A stretch of 64,000 bases of DNA from Gammaproteobacteria bacterium (lineage in GTDB: Bacteria; Pseudomonadota; Gammaproteobacteria; Pseudomonadales; Pseudohongiellaceae). Each line of letters begins with the position of its first letter. The first letter of the stretch is position 1. The notes below the pieces were generated by a model. That model was not told the DNA's origin and made no database searches. It worked only from the letters and a program-made list of their open reading frames with translations. This document shows positions 16,990 to 26,587 of this stretch, one piece after another. A program made the translations under genes and the position numbers. Where the stretch lies: positions 54,163 through 118,162 of the forward strand of contig JAPPOG010000062.1 in the NCBI GenBank assembly GCA_028818225.1, in the 5' to 3' direction.

Positions 16990-18939
16990 TTAATTAATGG
17001 ATAGCTGAGACTCCAAAAATTCGACCTGGCGACGATAGTAAAATAGCCGGTTGGACATTTTACGCCAGCCATGACCCTCATCGGGAATTAAGATAAAGGG
17101 TGCTTCTATTCCATTATCCCGCAGTGCCCGCACCATGGTTTCAGTTTCTGTTATATCGATACGCGGATCCATTGCTCCATGGGAATAAAGTACTGGCACA
17201 TCGATTCGGTCAGCCTGCCTGATTGGTGAATTAACTTCATAGAAACTTCGCCATTCGGGCAACCTGATATCGCCGTATTCAATTCGATCCGAAGCTTTTA
17301 ATGCCGGCGACGCGATTTCTAATCCGGTGATCCAATCCGCCACACCATAGCGCGAAACACCCGCCTTAAAGTATCCCGGGTACGCGGCCAGGACAGCATT
17401 AACCATGTAGCCACCATAAGAACCTCCGGAAACTGCGGCCCGATCGACATCGACTCTTCCATCACTGCGGAAAAACTCCAACATATCAATCAAGTCACGA
17501 ACACTATCCAGACGATTGGTTCGATCATCCAAGGTGACATAGGTGCGCCCAAACCCTGTTGAACCTCTTACATTGGGTTCGAATACAGCGATGCCGCGAT
17601 CGACATGGTATTGCACTACAGCATCAAAAGTGGCCATGGATTGCCCAGTAGGACCGCCGTGAACTTCGAATAATACCGATGGCGCACCCTCATCAATTCT
17701 GGAATCTGCATCCGGCAAATACAGTAAGCCTTGTAACTCAACGCCATCCCTTGCCGGAACGCGAACGCTTTCAGGTCGTATCAGGCGATTGGCATCCAGG
17801 CCTGCCAGGTTCGATTTGAAGTTTTGCTCAAGAGTACCCGAGTTGAGATTCCAGGTGTGAATGTCGCCTGGCGTTCGCCACCCATTGGTAGTCACTACTA
17901 GCTGATCACTGTTTTTTGCACAACTAATCGTGTGAACACCTTCGGGCAAAGATGGCGTTTGTAGATCGTTACCATTTTCCAGGTTGCGGACTACCAGTCG
18001 ATGAAAACCATCCACATTTTCAGTCCAGGCGAGATACTCACTGTCTTCTCCGCACAGCTCAATTCGAGCCATGTCGTAGTCTGTTTCAGCGATGGTCGAA
18101 AAGCGACTTGTACTCAGGTCATAATAATTTACTGCAGCGAATTCACCGTGCAGATTTGTTGCAAGATAAAAGCCTGTGCTGTCTGGAGACCAGGCAAATC
18201 CACCATCGGCATGATTGGCGCGGGGATCTGGCGCAGAAATAGTTTTCAATTCACCGGATACAGTATCCAGTATGAATAGATTATCGGAATCTTCACCGAC
18301 AGTTTCGCTGACCAGCAAATGCTTTCCATCAGGTGAAAGCGAACGCGCAAAATAGCCATAGGTGCCTTCATAAATAAGCTCACTGTTACCCAGTGTAAGA
18401 TTGGCTCGATAGATATCAAAATCCAGCCCATTTCTTTCTGTTGAAGCGAAGTAAATTGTCTGACCGTCAATCGAAAAATCCCCGAACGACCTGAAACCAC
18501 CAGAAACCGGTGGCAATACTATTTTTTCATTGCTGCCATTTGCATCGATAAGAGCATAGGATTCCTGTTCATCGCCGTCGTTATCTGCTCCATACAAAAT
18601 TTGTTCACTATCGGGAGCCCAGCGGAAAAAAGTTATACCATTGCCAAAGGTTAATTGTTGCATCTGGCCCCCGCTGGTTGATACTACCCAAAGTTGAGGA
18701 GCTCCAGTGACAGAATAGCGAAATGCAATTTTGCTTCCATCAGGGGAAATCTGAGCTGACGAAGCGCCCCTAGCCAACAGGTAACGACCTATGTCTGCCG
18801 GATCGTCTCCAGCCTGACCTACGATTACTGATTCATTCTCTGGAGACAGATAAGAGAGCTCAGATTGGGTTTCCTGAGACGAAGAAAAGAAAGCCCAGTT
18901 TAAACCGACCAATAATAATAGGAGCCTTGCTAGTTTCAT
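16990..18939 (-). CDS. S9 family prolyl oligopeptidase-like peptidase with signal peptide
   Basis: 649 residues from the ATG at 18939, which has GAGGA 6 bp upstream; longer in-frame starts give a leader without signal character. A signal peptide (residues 1-20) is followed by a WD40/PD40-like beta-propeller (about 40-370; repeats such as ISPDGSKIAF and WAPDSEQILY), then an alpha/beta hydrolase domain with the triad: Ser in GGSYGGYM (about 507), Asp in DPRIDITETE, His in DEGHGWRK. It cleaves short peptides in the periplasm or outside the cell. It is divergent from the TonB-dependent receptor, and the pair could act in peptide uptake. Confidence 0.92.
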   Translation of the reverse strand: MKLARLLLLLVGLNWAFFSSSQETQSELSYLSPENESVIVGQAGDDPADIGRYLLARGASSAQISPDGSKIAFRYSVTGAPQLWVVSTSGGQMQQLTFGNGITFFRWAPDSEQILYGADNDGDEQESYALIDANGSNEKIVLPPVSGGFRSFGDFSIDGQTIYFASTERNGLDFDIYRANLTLGNSELIYEGTYGYFARSLSPDGKHLLVSETVGEDSDNLFILDTVSGELKTISAPDPRANHADGGFAWSPDSTGFYLATNLHGEFAAVNYYDLSTSRFSTIAETDYDMARIELCGEDSEYLAWTENVDGFHRLVVRNLENGNDLQTPSLPEGVHTISCAKNSDQLVVTTNGWRTPGDIHTWNLNSGTLEQNFKSNLAGLDANRLIRPESVRVPARDGVELQGLLYLPDADSRIDEGAPSVLFEVHGGPTGQSMATFDAVVQYHVDRGIAVFEPNVRGSTGFGRTYVTLDDRTNRLDSVRDLIDMLEFFRSDGRVDVDRAAVSGGSYGGYMVNAVLAAYPGYFKAGVSRYGVADWITGLEIASPALKASDRIEYGDIRLPEWRSFYEVNSPIRQADRIDVPVLYSHGAMDPRIDITETETMVRALRDNGIEAPFILIPDEGHGWRKMSNRLFYYRRQVEFLESQLSIN

Positions 18940-19244
18940 GATTAGTCCTCTTCGGTAACGACAGCTCAGCGACACTGGCGAAGGAGTCCATTTTGAGCAT
19001 TTTGAGCGCATAATGGCATCTAAAATATTGCATTCACCTATTATTTTTAGACAGCCCTTGGAGTGCGCTAACAAGCGAATTTTCTATCTTTTACGCTGCC
19101 CCCTGACGCATCAAGTTCGCAGTTTTGGCTTATCTGCCTGAAAGGCACTGTATTGTTCGCATAGTGGGCCAGAAATCAGGCTCGGAAAAGGGATCAATTT
19201 TACCCAAAAAGCCCTAATTTTCGGCATTTTTAGTGATTAGCGAG

Positions 19245-19273
19245 TTTTCAAGGAGTTTGGTTGCACTTATAAT
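19245..19273 (+). promoter_or_regulatory. sigma70 promoter of the TonB-dependent receptor
   Basis: TTTTCA (19245-19250), 17-bp spacer, perfect TATAAT (19268-19273). The predicted transcript leader is about 55 nt. Confidence 0.7.
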
Positions 19274-19283
19274 GCGCCCTACG

Positions 19284-19307
19284 TCACGGGAATGCTCGTG
19301 ATTTTTT
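19284..19307 (+). promoter_or_regulatory. possible attenuator hairpin in the receptor leader
   Basis: TCACG pairs with CGTGA around an 8-nt loop and is followed directly by TTTTTT. Located between the promoter and the ATG, it is shaped like a weak terminator. Confidence 0.35.
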
Positions 19308-19335
19308 CATTCCAACCTATTTTATGGGGACCCAC

Positions 19336-22300
19336 ATGAAGACTAAAAACCTTCGCCACCAAGTAAACGGTGGTGCAGTAGCACTGTTGGCAGCGACCAC
19401 GCTTCCACTCAGTGGTCAGGTTGTTGCTCAAGACGACTTGATTGAGCAGGTAATCGTCACTGGTTCTAGAATATCAAGGGATTCTAATTTAACTGGAGCT
19501 TTACCCGTTCAATCTGTAAACGCCGATGACATTCGCATGTCCGGCGAATTCTCCATCACCGACATCGTAAACGATGTGCCTGCCCTGTTGACTTCGGTCT
19601 CGCAAGAACAGTCCATCGATACTGGCGGTTTTGCTGATGGGGCGAACGTACTTAATCTGCGAGGATTAGGTAGCGCCAGAACGCTGGTACTTGTTGATGG
19701 TCGACGTCATGTTGGTGGACAACAAGGGTCATCTTCTGTAGACGTTGGATCAATTCCAATGCCATTGATAGAACGTGTTGAAGTTCTCAGTGGTGGTGCC
19801 TCGGCAGTATACGGTGCCGACGCTGTGACCGGCGTGGTCAACTTCATCCTTAAAGATGATTTTGAAGGCATCGAAGTTGATGCCAACTATGGTCTTTCTG
19901 AATACGGCGACGGTGAGCAAAGTTCATTGTCTGTTGTGTTCGGTGAAAACTTTGATAATGGCCGCGGTAACGTTACTGTGGCGGTAGATATCAGAAACGA
20001 TGATGGCCTGAAAATGGGCGATCGCTCCAATGGTCATCAGATTGGTTCAGCCAGCAACTGGGTAAACCCAGCTCTGCGCTTCCAACAGGGTGACATTGGT
20101 TCAGCCACTCCGAACTTTGCCCAGTATTACAATTACTTTAATACCGGTCTGACTAATTTTGGTTTGCGAATTCCTTCTGCTGATGACTTTGTCGCTGATT
20201 ACACAGCACAATTTGGTACTGCACCGACATTAACGGCGGCAGAAAACGCCTTGATCGCTCGGGCGGCTAATGCGCCTCAGCGTGCTGTATTACCAGAACG
20301 TACATTCCCATTTACTTCTGGTTACGGTTATCTCATTCCAGGTAACCCGTTTACCTTTGCCGGTTTCGATCCTGAAACACCAATCGATTTAGATGGGAAC
20401 GGTAATCCTGACTGTCTTGATTCATTTACTGGTTATAACTCTGTTTTCGGAGCTGCTTCCTTTGGAGTCGTCGGTGGATGTTGGAACGTAGGGCCTGATG
20501 GTTCCTACTCACCTGTTCAGGATGGCTTGGTATCAGGTAACTTCCAGGGCTTTGGAGGTGATTCATGGAATGTGTATGGAAACGACGATTTCGACCTGCT
20601 TTTACCAGACGAAAAATTAACACTTAATCTGCTTTCACACTATGACCTTACCGATCAGACTACGCTTTTCGGTGAATTCAAGTATGTAACACAGGAAACC
20701 GATACGGATGCCCGGCCGAACTCCTTTTGGGATTTGCTCTTTGGTGCATCTGATAACCCATATATTCCCTCCTTCCTTCAGGGTGTTGCAAACGCCACTG
20801 GCGGTATTGCAACAACTGTAGACCCCATCTTTTTCAATAACCGCACCACTACCGAGCGCGATACTTATCGGCTGGTTGTGGGCCTTGAAGGAGAGTTGGA
20901 CAATGGTTGGGATTGGGAAATCAGTGCCAACTATGGTCGACATGAGCGTGAAATTAATCGAACGGAGCAAGTCATCAATGATCGCTGGTTCGCTGCCATC
21001 GATGCAGTGGTTGATCCGGCAACAGGCCAGCCAGCCTGTCGCGCCGATGTTGATCCAAATGCGCCAGCGATGAATACACCTTTCCAGATTCCTGCTTATG
21101 ATGCGGGATACTTTTCATTCACCCCTGGGGCTGGCCAATGTGTACCGATTAACATTTGGGCTGGACAGGGTGCTGTTTCCCCGGGCGCCGCTGCTTGGGT
21201 AACTACGCCTACCTGGGATGAGTTGGAACTGGAACAGACTGTGATTGCAGCCTCATTGGTTGGCGATACTGAGGAATGGGTAAATCTTCCTGGTGGACCA
21301 ATCGGTTTTGCGACTGGCATTGAATGGCGCGAGGAGGAATCTACCGCTAAGTTCGATCCATGGCAGCTAGGTGTTATTCCATCTGGCTCTCCGTTCCCAG
21401 CGGGAACATTGTTGGAAGATGTGTCAGGAAACTCTAACCTGGTTTTCCGTCCGCAACTCTCAAATAAAAACGAGACTGGTGACTATGACACGACTGACGT
21501 TTATCTGGAGGTATCTCTACCTCTTCTGTCCGGCGCACCTTTTGCTCGCGAGCTAACACTGGACGGAGCTGGTAGATGGGCAGACTACTCAACAATCGGC
21601 AATACGACTTCCTGGAAAACTAACCTGGTGTGGGCGCCGATCGACGATCTCGCATTCCGCGGCAGTGTTTCCCAGGCAGTGCGAGCGCCCAACATTACTG
21701 AACTGTTTGGACCGGAAATCGGTACGACTTTCCGACCAGCGGATCCCTGTGATGCGGCTCAGATTAATGCACTGGCAACTGACCAGCCTGGTCTGGCGGC
21801 AAACTACCAGGCCAACTGTGTAGCTGATTTGCAGTCAATAGGCGTTAATCCATTTGATGGGGCAGGTAACTATGTGTTTGCAGACCCACTGTCTGCATCA
21901 TTCGGTGGTGTAGCTGGTGGTAACCGCAACCTGACAGAAGAGACTGCTGACACTACCACCTACGGTTTAGTGTTCCAGCCTAGTTTCCTTGAAGGACTGA
22001 GCTTTACCATCGACTATTGGGAAATAGAAATTGAGGATGCGATTTCTGCAGTAACTTCTCAAGACATCGTGGATGGCTGTTACCAGGGTGCCGCATTGAA
22101 TGACGCATTCTGTAGCCTGTTTACCCGTAACCCAGACCCAGCGTCTGCTCAGCACGGTGGATTCAATTTCTTGCGTTCAACCGATATAAACTTTGCCAAC
22201 CTGGAAACAAGTGGTATTGATGTGGCTATCGGTTATGACTTCAATATTGGTGCTCATAATCTGGGCATTAGTGTTCAAGGCACTGAAGTAAACGAAATTG

Positions 22301-22677
22301 ATTTCTTTACCAACCCTTCAGATCTGAGCGAAGTAAATCCAGAGCTTGGAGAAATTCTTCGACCAGAACGTGCTGGTAACGTGTACCTGAATTGGGGCTG
22401 GGGTGATCTAAATGTTTCCTTCCAGTCACAGTACCTTGATGAAATGTTACTGGGTACCGTAGAAATCGAAACAGCTGACACACTTTATGGTGACGCAGTA
22501 ATCATGGACGAAACCTGGATCCACGATATCAGCGCAAGCTATAACTATAATGATCAGATCACCATTTATGGTGGTATTCGAAACATCAGCGAAGAAGACC
22601 CGTTCATGACGGAAAGAGCATTTCCGATCAATCCACGCGGTCGTATGTTCTTCCTTGGTGGAACTTACAGACTGTAA
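19336..22677 (+). CDS. TonB-dependent receptor
   Basis: 1113 residues. The ATG at 19336 is chosen (GGGGA 5 bp upstream); the ATG at 19324 lies within the ribosome binding site. A signal peptide ending VVAQ is followed by a TonB-box-like stretch (IEQVIVTGSRI), a plug domain (about 45-160; DIVNDVPALLT, NLRGLGSARTLVLVDGRR) and a 22-strand beta-barrel. The VIVTGSRI start resembles receptors of carbohydrate or peptide uptake systems in marine bacteria. The terminal residues GGTYRL end in Leu where an aromatic is usual. The ligand is unknown; the neighbouring S9 peptidase suggests peptides. Confidence 0.93.
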   Translation: MKTKNLRHQVNGGAVALLAATTLPLSGQVVAQDDLIEQVIVTGSRISRDSNLTGALPVQSVNADDIRMSGEFSITDIVNDVPALLTSVSQEQSIDTGGFADGANVLNLRGLGSARTLVLVDGRRHVGGQQGSSSVDVGSIPMPLIERVEVLSGGASAVYGADAVTGVVNFILKDDFEGIEVDANYGLSEYGDGEQSSLSVVFGENFDNGRGNVTVAVDIRNDDGLKMGDRSNGHQIGSASNWVNPALRFQQGDIGSATPNFAQYYNYFNTGLTNFGLRIPSADDFVADYTAQFGTAPTLTAAENALIARAANAPQRAVLPERTFPFTSGYGYLIPGNPFTFAGFDPETPIDLDGNGNPDCLDSFTGYNSVFGAASFGVVGGCWNVGPDGSYSPVQDGLVSGNFQGFGGDSWNVYGNDDFDLLLPDEKLTLNLLSHYDLTDQTTLFGEFKYVTQETDTDARPNSFWDLLFGASDNPYIPSFLQGVANATGGIATTVDPIFFNNRTTTERDTYRLVVGLEGELDNGWDWEISANYGRHEREINRTEQVINDRWFAAIDAVVDPATGQPACRADVDPNAPAMNTPFQIPAYDAGYFSFTPGAGQCVPINIWAGQGAVSPGAAAWVTTPTWDELELEQTVIAASLVGDTEEWVNLPGGPIGFATGIEWREEESTAKFDPWQLGVIPSGSPFPAGTLLEDVSGNSNLVFRPQLSNKNETGDYDTTDVYLEVSLPLLSGAPFARELTLDGAGRWADYSTIGNTTSWKTNLVWAPIDDLAFRGSVSQAVRAPNITELFGPEIGTTFRPADPCDAAQINALATDQPGLAANYQANCVADLQSIGVNPFDGAGNYVFADPLSASFGGVAGGNRNLTEETADTTTYGLVFQPSFLEGLSFTIDYWEIEIEDAISAVTSQDIVDGCYQGAALNDAFCSLFTRNPDPASAQHGGFNFLRSTDINFANLETSGIDVAIGYDFNIGAHNLGISVQGTEVNEIDFFTNPSDLSEVNPELGEILRPERAGNVYLNWGWGDLNVSFQSQYLDEMLLGTVEIETADTLYGDAVIMDETWIHDISASYNYNDQITIYGGIRNISEEDPFMTERAFPINPRGRMFFLGGTYRL

Positions 22678-22690
22678 GAGTAAGAGCACT

Positions 22691-22719
22691 AAAAAGCCCG
22701 CTTCGGCGGGCTTTTTTTT
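22691..22719 (+). terminator. rho-independent terminator after the TonB-dependent receptor
   Basis: AAAAAGCCCG-CTTCGG-CGGGC followed by TTTTTTTT: a strong tetraloop-type hairpin 14 bp after the stop. Confidence 0.92.
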
Positions 22720-22832
22720 GCCTGAGAAATAAATATGAAAGGTATTGCCAGATTAATTATGGCGGCTTTGTTTCATTTCCATAAACAGCGCTACAATCTA
22801 TGCATCCGAGTACTTGCGTAAGTAGAAGCCTA

Positions 22833-24335
22833 ATGAAAAACAAGTTTAATAGTATTTTGGAAACAATTGGTAATACGCCAGTTGTAAAAATTAGCAGCAT
22901 AGCCCCAAACAATGTCAATCTCTATGTAAAACTGGAATCTTTTAATCCCGGAGGTTCAGTCAAAGATCGATTAGCGCTTGGTGTTATAGAGGCGGCAGAA
23001 AAATCTGGAGAACTCAAGCCTGGTCAAACTGTCGTTGAAGCAACCAGCGGCAATACCGGAATTGGTCTTGCGGTTGTTTGCGCAAAGAAAGGGTACCCCC
23101 TGGTAATTGTGATGGCAGAAAACTTCAGCATCGAGCGTCGCAAACTGATGCGATTTCTCGGAGCCAAAGTCATTATTACTCCTGCTGCACTTAAGGGAAG
23201 TGGTATGTTGGCGAAGGCCAAAGAACTTGCCGATACGCATGGCTGGTTTCTGACGCAGCAGTTTGAAAATGAAGCTAATGCAGCAATCCATGAACGCACT
23301 ACGGCAGAGGAAATTCTGCGAGACTTTGAAGGTGAGCGCCTGGATTACTGGGTAACCGGATTCGGCACTGGCGGCACAGTGAACGGTGTGGCACGCAGAC
23401 TTAAAAAAGAAAGGCCAGAGACTCAAATCGTTTTATGTGAGCCGGATAATTCACAATTAATTGGTAGTGGCGAAAAGCAACCAGAATGGCGTGGCAAGGG
23501 CCCCACTCCCTCCCATCCCGCATTCCGGCCGCACGCCATGCAAGGCTGGACACCGGACTTTATTTCAAGTCTGGCTGCCGAAGCTGTAGAGAAAAAACAC
23601 ATCGACAGGCTTATGCCAGTTTCTGGCGCAGATGCATTAGCGCTCTCCAAGGCCCTAGCACAAAAGGAGGGAATATTTACCGGTATAACCGGAGGCGCAA
23701 GTTTCGCTGGTGCGCTTGCCATTGCTAATGAGGCTGGGGCTGGCAGCAACATTCTGTGTATGTTGCCCGATACCGGTGAACGCTATTTGACCACGCCATT
23801 GTTTGAAGACATCGATACTGAAATGAATAGCGATGAGTTAGCTATCGCAGAATCAACTCCAAATTATCGCTTTGACAACTTGGCGATTCCTCAAGATGAA
23901 GAAAATGAAGAAGAAGTTGAAGACCCTTTTCCACTAACAGATGCTGGCATAGCAACAATGAATAAATTTCTTACTGATTCAGACAGTCCAGTTGTCATGT
24001 TTGCACTGGAATGGTGCGAGTTTTGTTGGGCTGCGAGAAAGCTGTTTAAAGCCTTAGATATTCCCTTTGTTTCGGTAGATCTTGACTCCGTCAGTTATGC
24101 AGAAAGCGGTATGGGCACGCAGCTACGCGGTGCACTATTAGATAAGCTGGGTACGCCAACCGTCCCCCAAATTTTTATTACTGGCGAAGTGATCGGAGGC
24201 TGTACGGAATTGTTTGCCGCGAACGATGATGGCTCACTCAAACAATTGCTTGAGCGAGCCGAGGTTCAGTTTGATTCCGAAAAGAACGTCATAGGTGCCG
24301 ACTTTCTTCCTAATTGGGTACGAAAAAAGGACTAA
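22833..24335 (+). CDS. cysteine synthase fused to a glutaredoxin-like domain
   Basis: 500 residues from the ATG at 22833 (GTAGAAG upstream). Residues 1-325 are an O-acetylserine sulfhydrylase: PLP Lys44 in GGSVKDR, TSGNTG at 71-76, GFGTGGTVNGV and the C-terminal PDTGERY. After an acidic linker (EENEEEVEDP, about 360-370) comes a glutaredoxin-like domain: EWCEFCWAA with the CxxC at 395-398, cis-Pro motif GTPTVPQIFI, and GGCTE. By family it makes cysteine from O-acetylserine and sulfide; the fused domain could deliver sulfide from a persulfide or reduce disulfide substrates. A tail of about 25 residues follows. The stop overlaps the convergent MFS gene by 4 bp. Confidence 0.93.
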   Translation: MKNKFNSILETIGNTPVVKISSIAPNNVNLYVKLESFNPGGSVKDRLALGVIEAAEKSGELKPGQTVVEATSGNTGIGLAVVCAKKGYPLVIVMAENFSIERRKLMRFLGAKVIITPAALKGSGMLAKAKELADTHGWFLTQQFENEANAAIHERTTAEEILRDFEGERLDYWVTGFGTGGTVNGVARRLKKERPETQIVLCEPDNSQLIGSGEKQPEWRGKGPTPSHPAFRPHAMQGWTPDFISSLAAEAVEKKHIDRLMPVSGADALALSKALAQKEGIFTGITGGASFAGALAIANEAGAGSNILCMLPDTGERYLTTPLFEDIDTEMNSDELAIAESTPNYRFDNLAIPQDEENEEEVEDPFPLTDAGIATMNKFLTDSDSPVVMFALEWCEFCWAARKLFKALDIPFVSVDLDSVSYAESGMGTQLRGALLDKLGTPTVPQIFITGEVIGGCTELFAANDDGSLKQLLERAEVQFDSEKNVIGADFLPNWVRKKD

Positions 24336-25693
24336 TCTGTCGCAGACAGGCTGGTCTTATAAGTCTCAGTGAGCATCGCAACGGAAATAATCGATACCAA
24401 TGATGCCAATGCCATGTAAGCTGACACCCAGATAATCGAGTACTCGGTCCACAGAATCGTCGCAATCGTCGGCGCAAAAGCACCACCAACAATAGCGCCT
24501 AACTGGTAGCCCAGCGATGCGCCAGAATATCTGACTTCAGTCGAAAACAGCTCGGTAAAAAATGCCGCCTGTGGGCCATACATCATCCCAAGGAAACAGA
24601 GTCCCGCCGTAATTCCCAATACACTCAACCAGAAGTTGCCGGTATCCACCAGTGGGAATAATGCAAAGGCAGCGAGGCCAGTCAAAGCCGCGCCGAGCAT
24701 AAAGATGCCTTTCCGTCCGTGTCGATCCGAGTACGAAGATGACCAGAACTGTGTCGGTATCTGCAGGGCGGATGCGACCAAGACCGCCAGCAGTACCGTG
24801 TCACGACTCATACCCGCGCCATTAGGATCGCTTCCATAAGCGAGTATAAATCCTATCAGTATGTAAAAATTTACCTGCACTGAAATAAAGGCACCGGCAG
24901 CTAATGTAATCCGTTTGGGATACTTAATTATTGCTTCCAGTACTGGTGAACGTCTTACCGGCGCATGAGTTCCGTCAGCCTCAGCGAGACGTTGCTCTTT
25001 TAACGCTTCCAGTTCTTTAAAGGCATCAGTATCCTCCATATGTAATTGAACATACATGGAGATCCCGATTAAGAGCACGCTGGCAAGGAAAGGAATCCTC
25101 CAACCCCAGGTCTGGAAGAATTCCTCCGAAACAGATGCACTGATAAGGATAAATGCCAGGTTTGCCAGAATTACTCCTACCGGTGCTCCCGCCTGAGCAT
25201 AGGCACCATAGTAACCACGTTGATCCGCGGGCGCGCTTTCCGTTACCAGCAACATTGCCCCGCCCCACTGACCGCCAATGGCTAACCCCTGGGCAAAGCG
25301 CAGGATGGTCAGAATGATTGGTGCAGCTATGCCTATAGTGGCATAGGTTGGTAGTAATCCAATCAAGGTAGAAGCCACACCCATGAGCATTAATGCAATT
25401 ACCAGGGTACGTTTACGCCCAATCCGATCACCAAAATGCCCAAATAAAATTCCACCTACGGGACGGGCGATAAATCCAAAGGCAAAAGTACCAAAGGATA
25501 GAATCAGGCCCATGGTAGGTGTTGATTCGGGGAAGAAAGCAGCCGGGAAAACCAGGGCAGCAGCCGTGGCATAAAGAAAGAAGTCGTACCACTCAATACT
25601 CGTGCCTGCCAGGGCAGTGAGGGCAACTTTGCGCATATTGGCTTTTAGATGCGCTTCATCTGTAGTCGTTTCGTTAGGTGTTGTTTCGGACAT
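24332..25693 (-). CDS. MFS transporter, metabolite:H+ symporter (MHS) family
   Basis: 453 residues with 12 membrane helices. TSIEWYDFFLYATAAALVFP in helix 1, then ILFGHFGDRIGRKRTLV and RFAQGLAIGGQWGGAMLL, are the classic MHS signature shared with ProP, ShiA and KgtP. It is expected to bring in a carboxylate, betaine or sugar acid with protons. Of two adjacent ATG codons, the second (25693) has better spacing to GGGGG. It is not in an operon. Confidence 0.88.
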   Translation of the reverse strand: MSETTPNETTTDEAHLKANMRKVALTALAGTSIEWYDFFLYATAAALVFPAAFFPESTPTMGLILSFGTFAFGFIARPVGGILFGHFGDRIGRKRTLVIALMLMGVASTLIGLLPTYATIGIAAPIILTILRFAQGLAIGGQWGGAMLLVTESAPADQRGYYGAYAQAGAPVGVILANLAFILISASVSEEFFQTWGWRIPFLASVLLIGISMYVQLHMEDTDAFKELEALKEQRLAEADGTHAPVRRSPVLEAIIKYPKRITLAAGAFISVQVNFYILIGFILAYGSDPNGAGMSRDTVLLAVLVASALQIPTQFWSSSYSDRHGRKGIFMLGAALTGLAAFALFPLVDTGNFWLSVLGITAGLCFLGMMYGPQAAFFTELFSTEVRYSGASLGYQLGAIVGGAFAPTIATILWTEYSIIWVSAYMALASLVSIISVAMLTETYKTSLSATD

Positions 25694-25857
25694 CATTCCC
25701 CCATTACCCGTTGCTGTGGTTGTTATTTTCAGGTGCTCGAAGCATAGCAAGAATCTGCCAGACTCAGCATCAATTTTTATGATCCTGTTTCATGGAATTA
25801 AGCGGATTCCAGTCTGCCCTCTGGCATAGACCCAGCACCCTCTATTATTATCGGCTC

Positions 25858-26295
25858 ATGCTTTACGTGGTTTTTAAATATCTTCATTTTTTGGCAATTT
25901 TCGGCCTGGCAGGTGCATTGATCATCGAAAACATGGCAATCAAACCTACAATTAATGGGGAAGATGCCAGAAACTTAGCCAAAGTAGATGCCGTATATGG
26001 CATCTGCGCAGCTCTCGTTTTCTTGTTTGGGTTGGCTCTGTGGTTGTGGATTGGAAAACCCAGTGATTTTTATAACAGTAATCCAATTTTTCTGATCAAA
26101 GTTGGACTGTTCATAGTGATTGGCATCCTATCGATTTATCCTACTGTGTTTTTTGTTAAGAACAGAAAATCAGAGTCGGAAGTAATTGCGGTGCCGGGCC
26201 TGATCCCCCTTCTGCTAAAAATCGAGATGCTCTTGTTACTGGTTATTCCAATCCTCGCTTACCTGATGGCGCGAGGCATTGGCATTCCGTCCTGA
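25858..26295 (+). CDS. DUF2214-family membrane protein
   Basis: 145 residues with four hydrophobic helices (about 3-25, 47-68, 78-98, 118-138). MLYVVFKYLHFLAIFGLAG fits DUF2214-type inner membrane proteins. The ATG at 25858 is preferred, as the upstream GTG/ATG extension is hydrophilic and lacks a ribosome binding site. The function is unknown. Confidence 0.75.
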   Translation: MLYVVFKYLHFLAIFGLAGALIIENMAIKPTINGEDARNLAKVDAVYGICAALVFLFGLALWLWIGKPSDFYNSNPIFLIKVGLFIVIGILSIYPTVFFVKNRKSESEVIAVPGLIPLLLKIEMLLLLVIPILAYLMARGIGIPS

Positions 26296-26358
26296 CTTGA
26301 TTGCTGCGCTTTTTAATAATGTCTATAAAAAGCATTTCAAAATTCTGTGCTACATGGA

Positions 26359-26520
26359 ATGGCAATAAGCCAGGCTGTTGCGATTGCGGAACGAGCGGGA
26401 TTTGGAGCGGCGAGCAGCAATCTACTTCATAATCCTGATGATGATTACCGACGCAGTATCTTTGCTCGGCGTCTGGCAAGAAACGCAGACCGATTTCTTT
26501 TGCAACTCAACAAACCCTAA
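26359..26520 (+). CDS. possible small protein (53 aa)
   Basis: An open frame reads MAISQAVAIAERAGFGAASSNLL and continues through DDDYRRSIFARRLARNADRFLL to a TAA. Composition (Arg/Ala-rich amphipathic helix) looks protein-like and the frame is open 30 bp further upstream with a GTG at 26347. No clear ribosome binding site is seen. A 37-codon ORF in another frame (26319-26432) overlaps. It lies in a 292-bp gap between the DUF2214 gene and the second sulfite dehydrogenase, and nothing else is recognised there. Confidence 0.3.
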   Translation: MAISQAVAIAERAGFGAASSNLLHNPDDDYRRSIFARRLARNADRFLLQLNKP

Positions 26521-26587
26521 TCCTTAACGATCCGCTCCTATTCTGATAATCTCGTCGATACCACTCAAGCTCTCCAGAGTAGACACA

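Larger units (their letters stand above)
18940..19335. other. 396-bp divergent intergenic region before the TonB-dependent receptor
   Basis: It contains no supported ORF. It holds the receptor promoter (19245-19273) and a hairpin with T-run (19284-19307). The left 100 bp are upstream of the peptidase gene and show no other clear motif. Confidence 0.7.

Noticed and set aside
26319..26432. 37-codon plus-strand ORF with CCDCG
   Set aside because: Short, no ribosome binding site, and the overlapping 53-residue frame is more protein-like.
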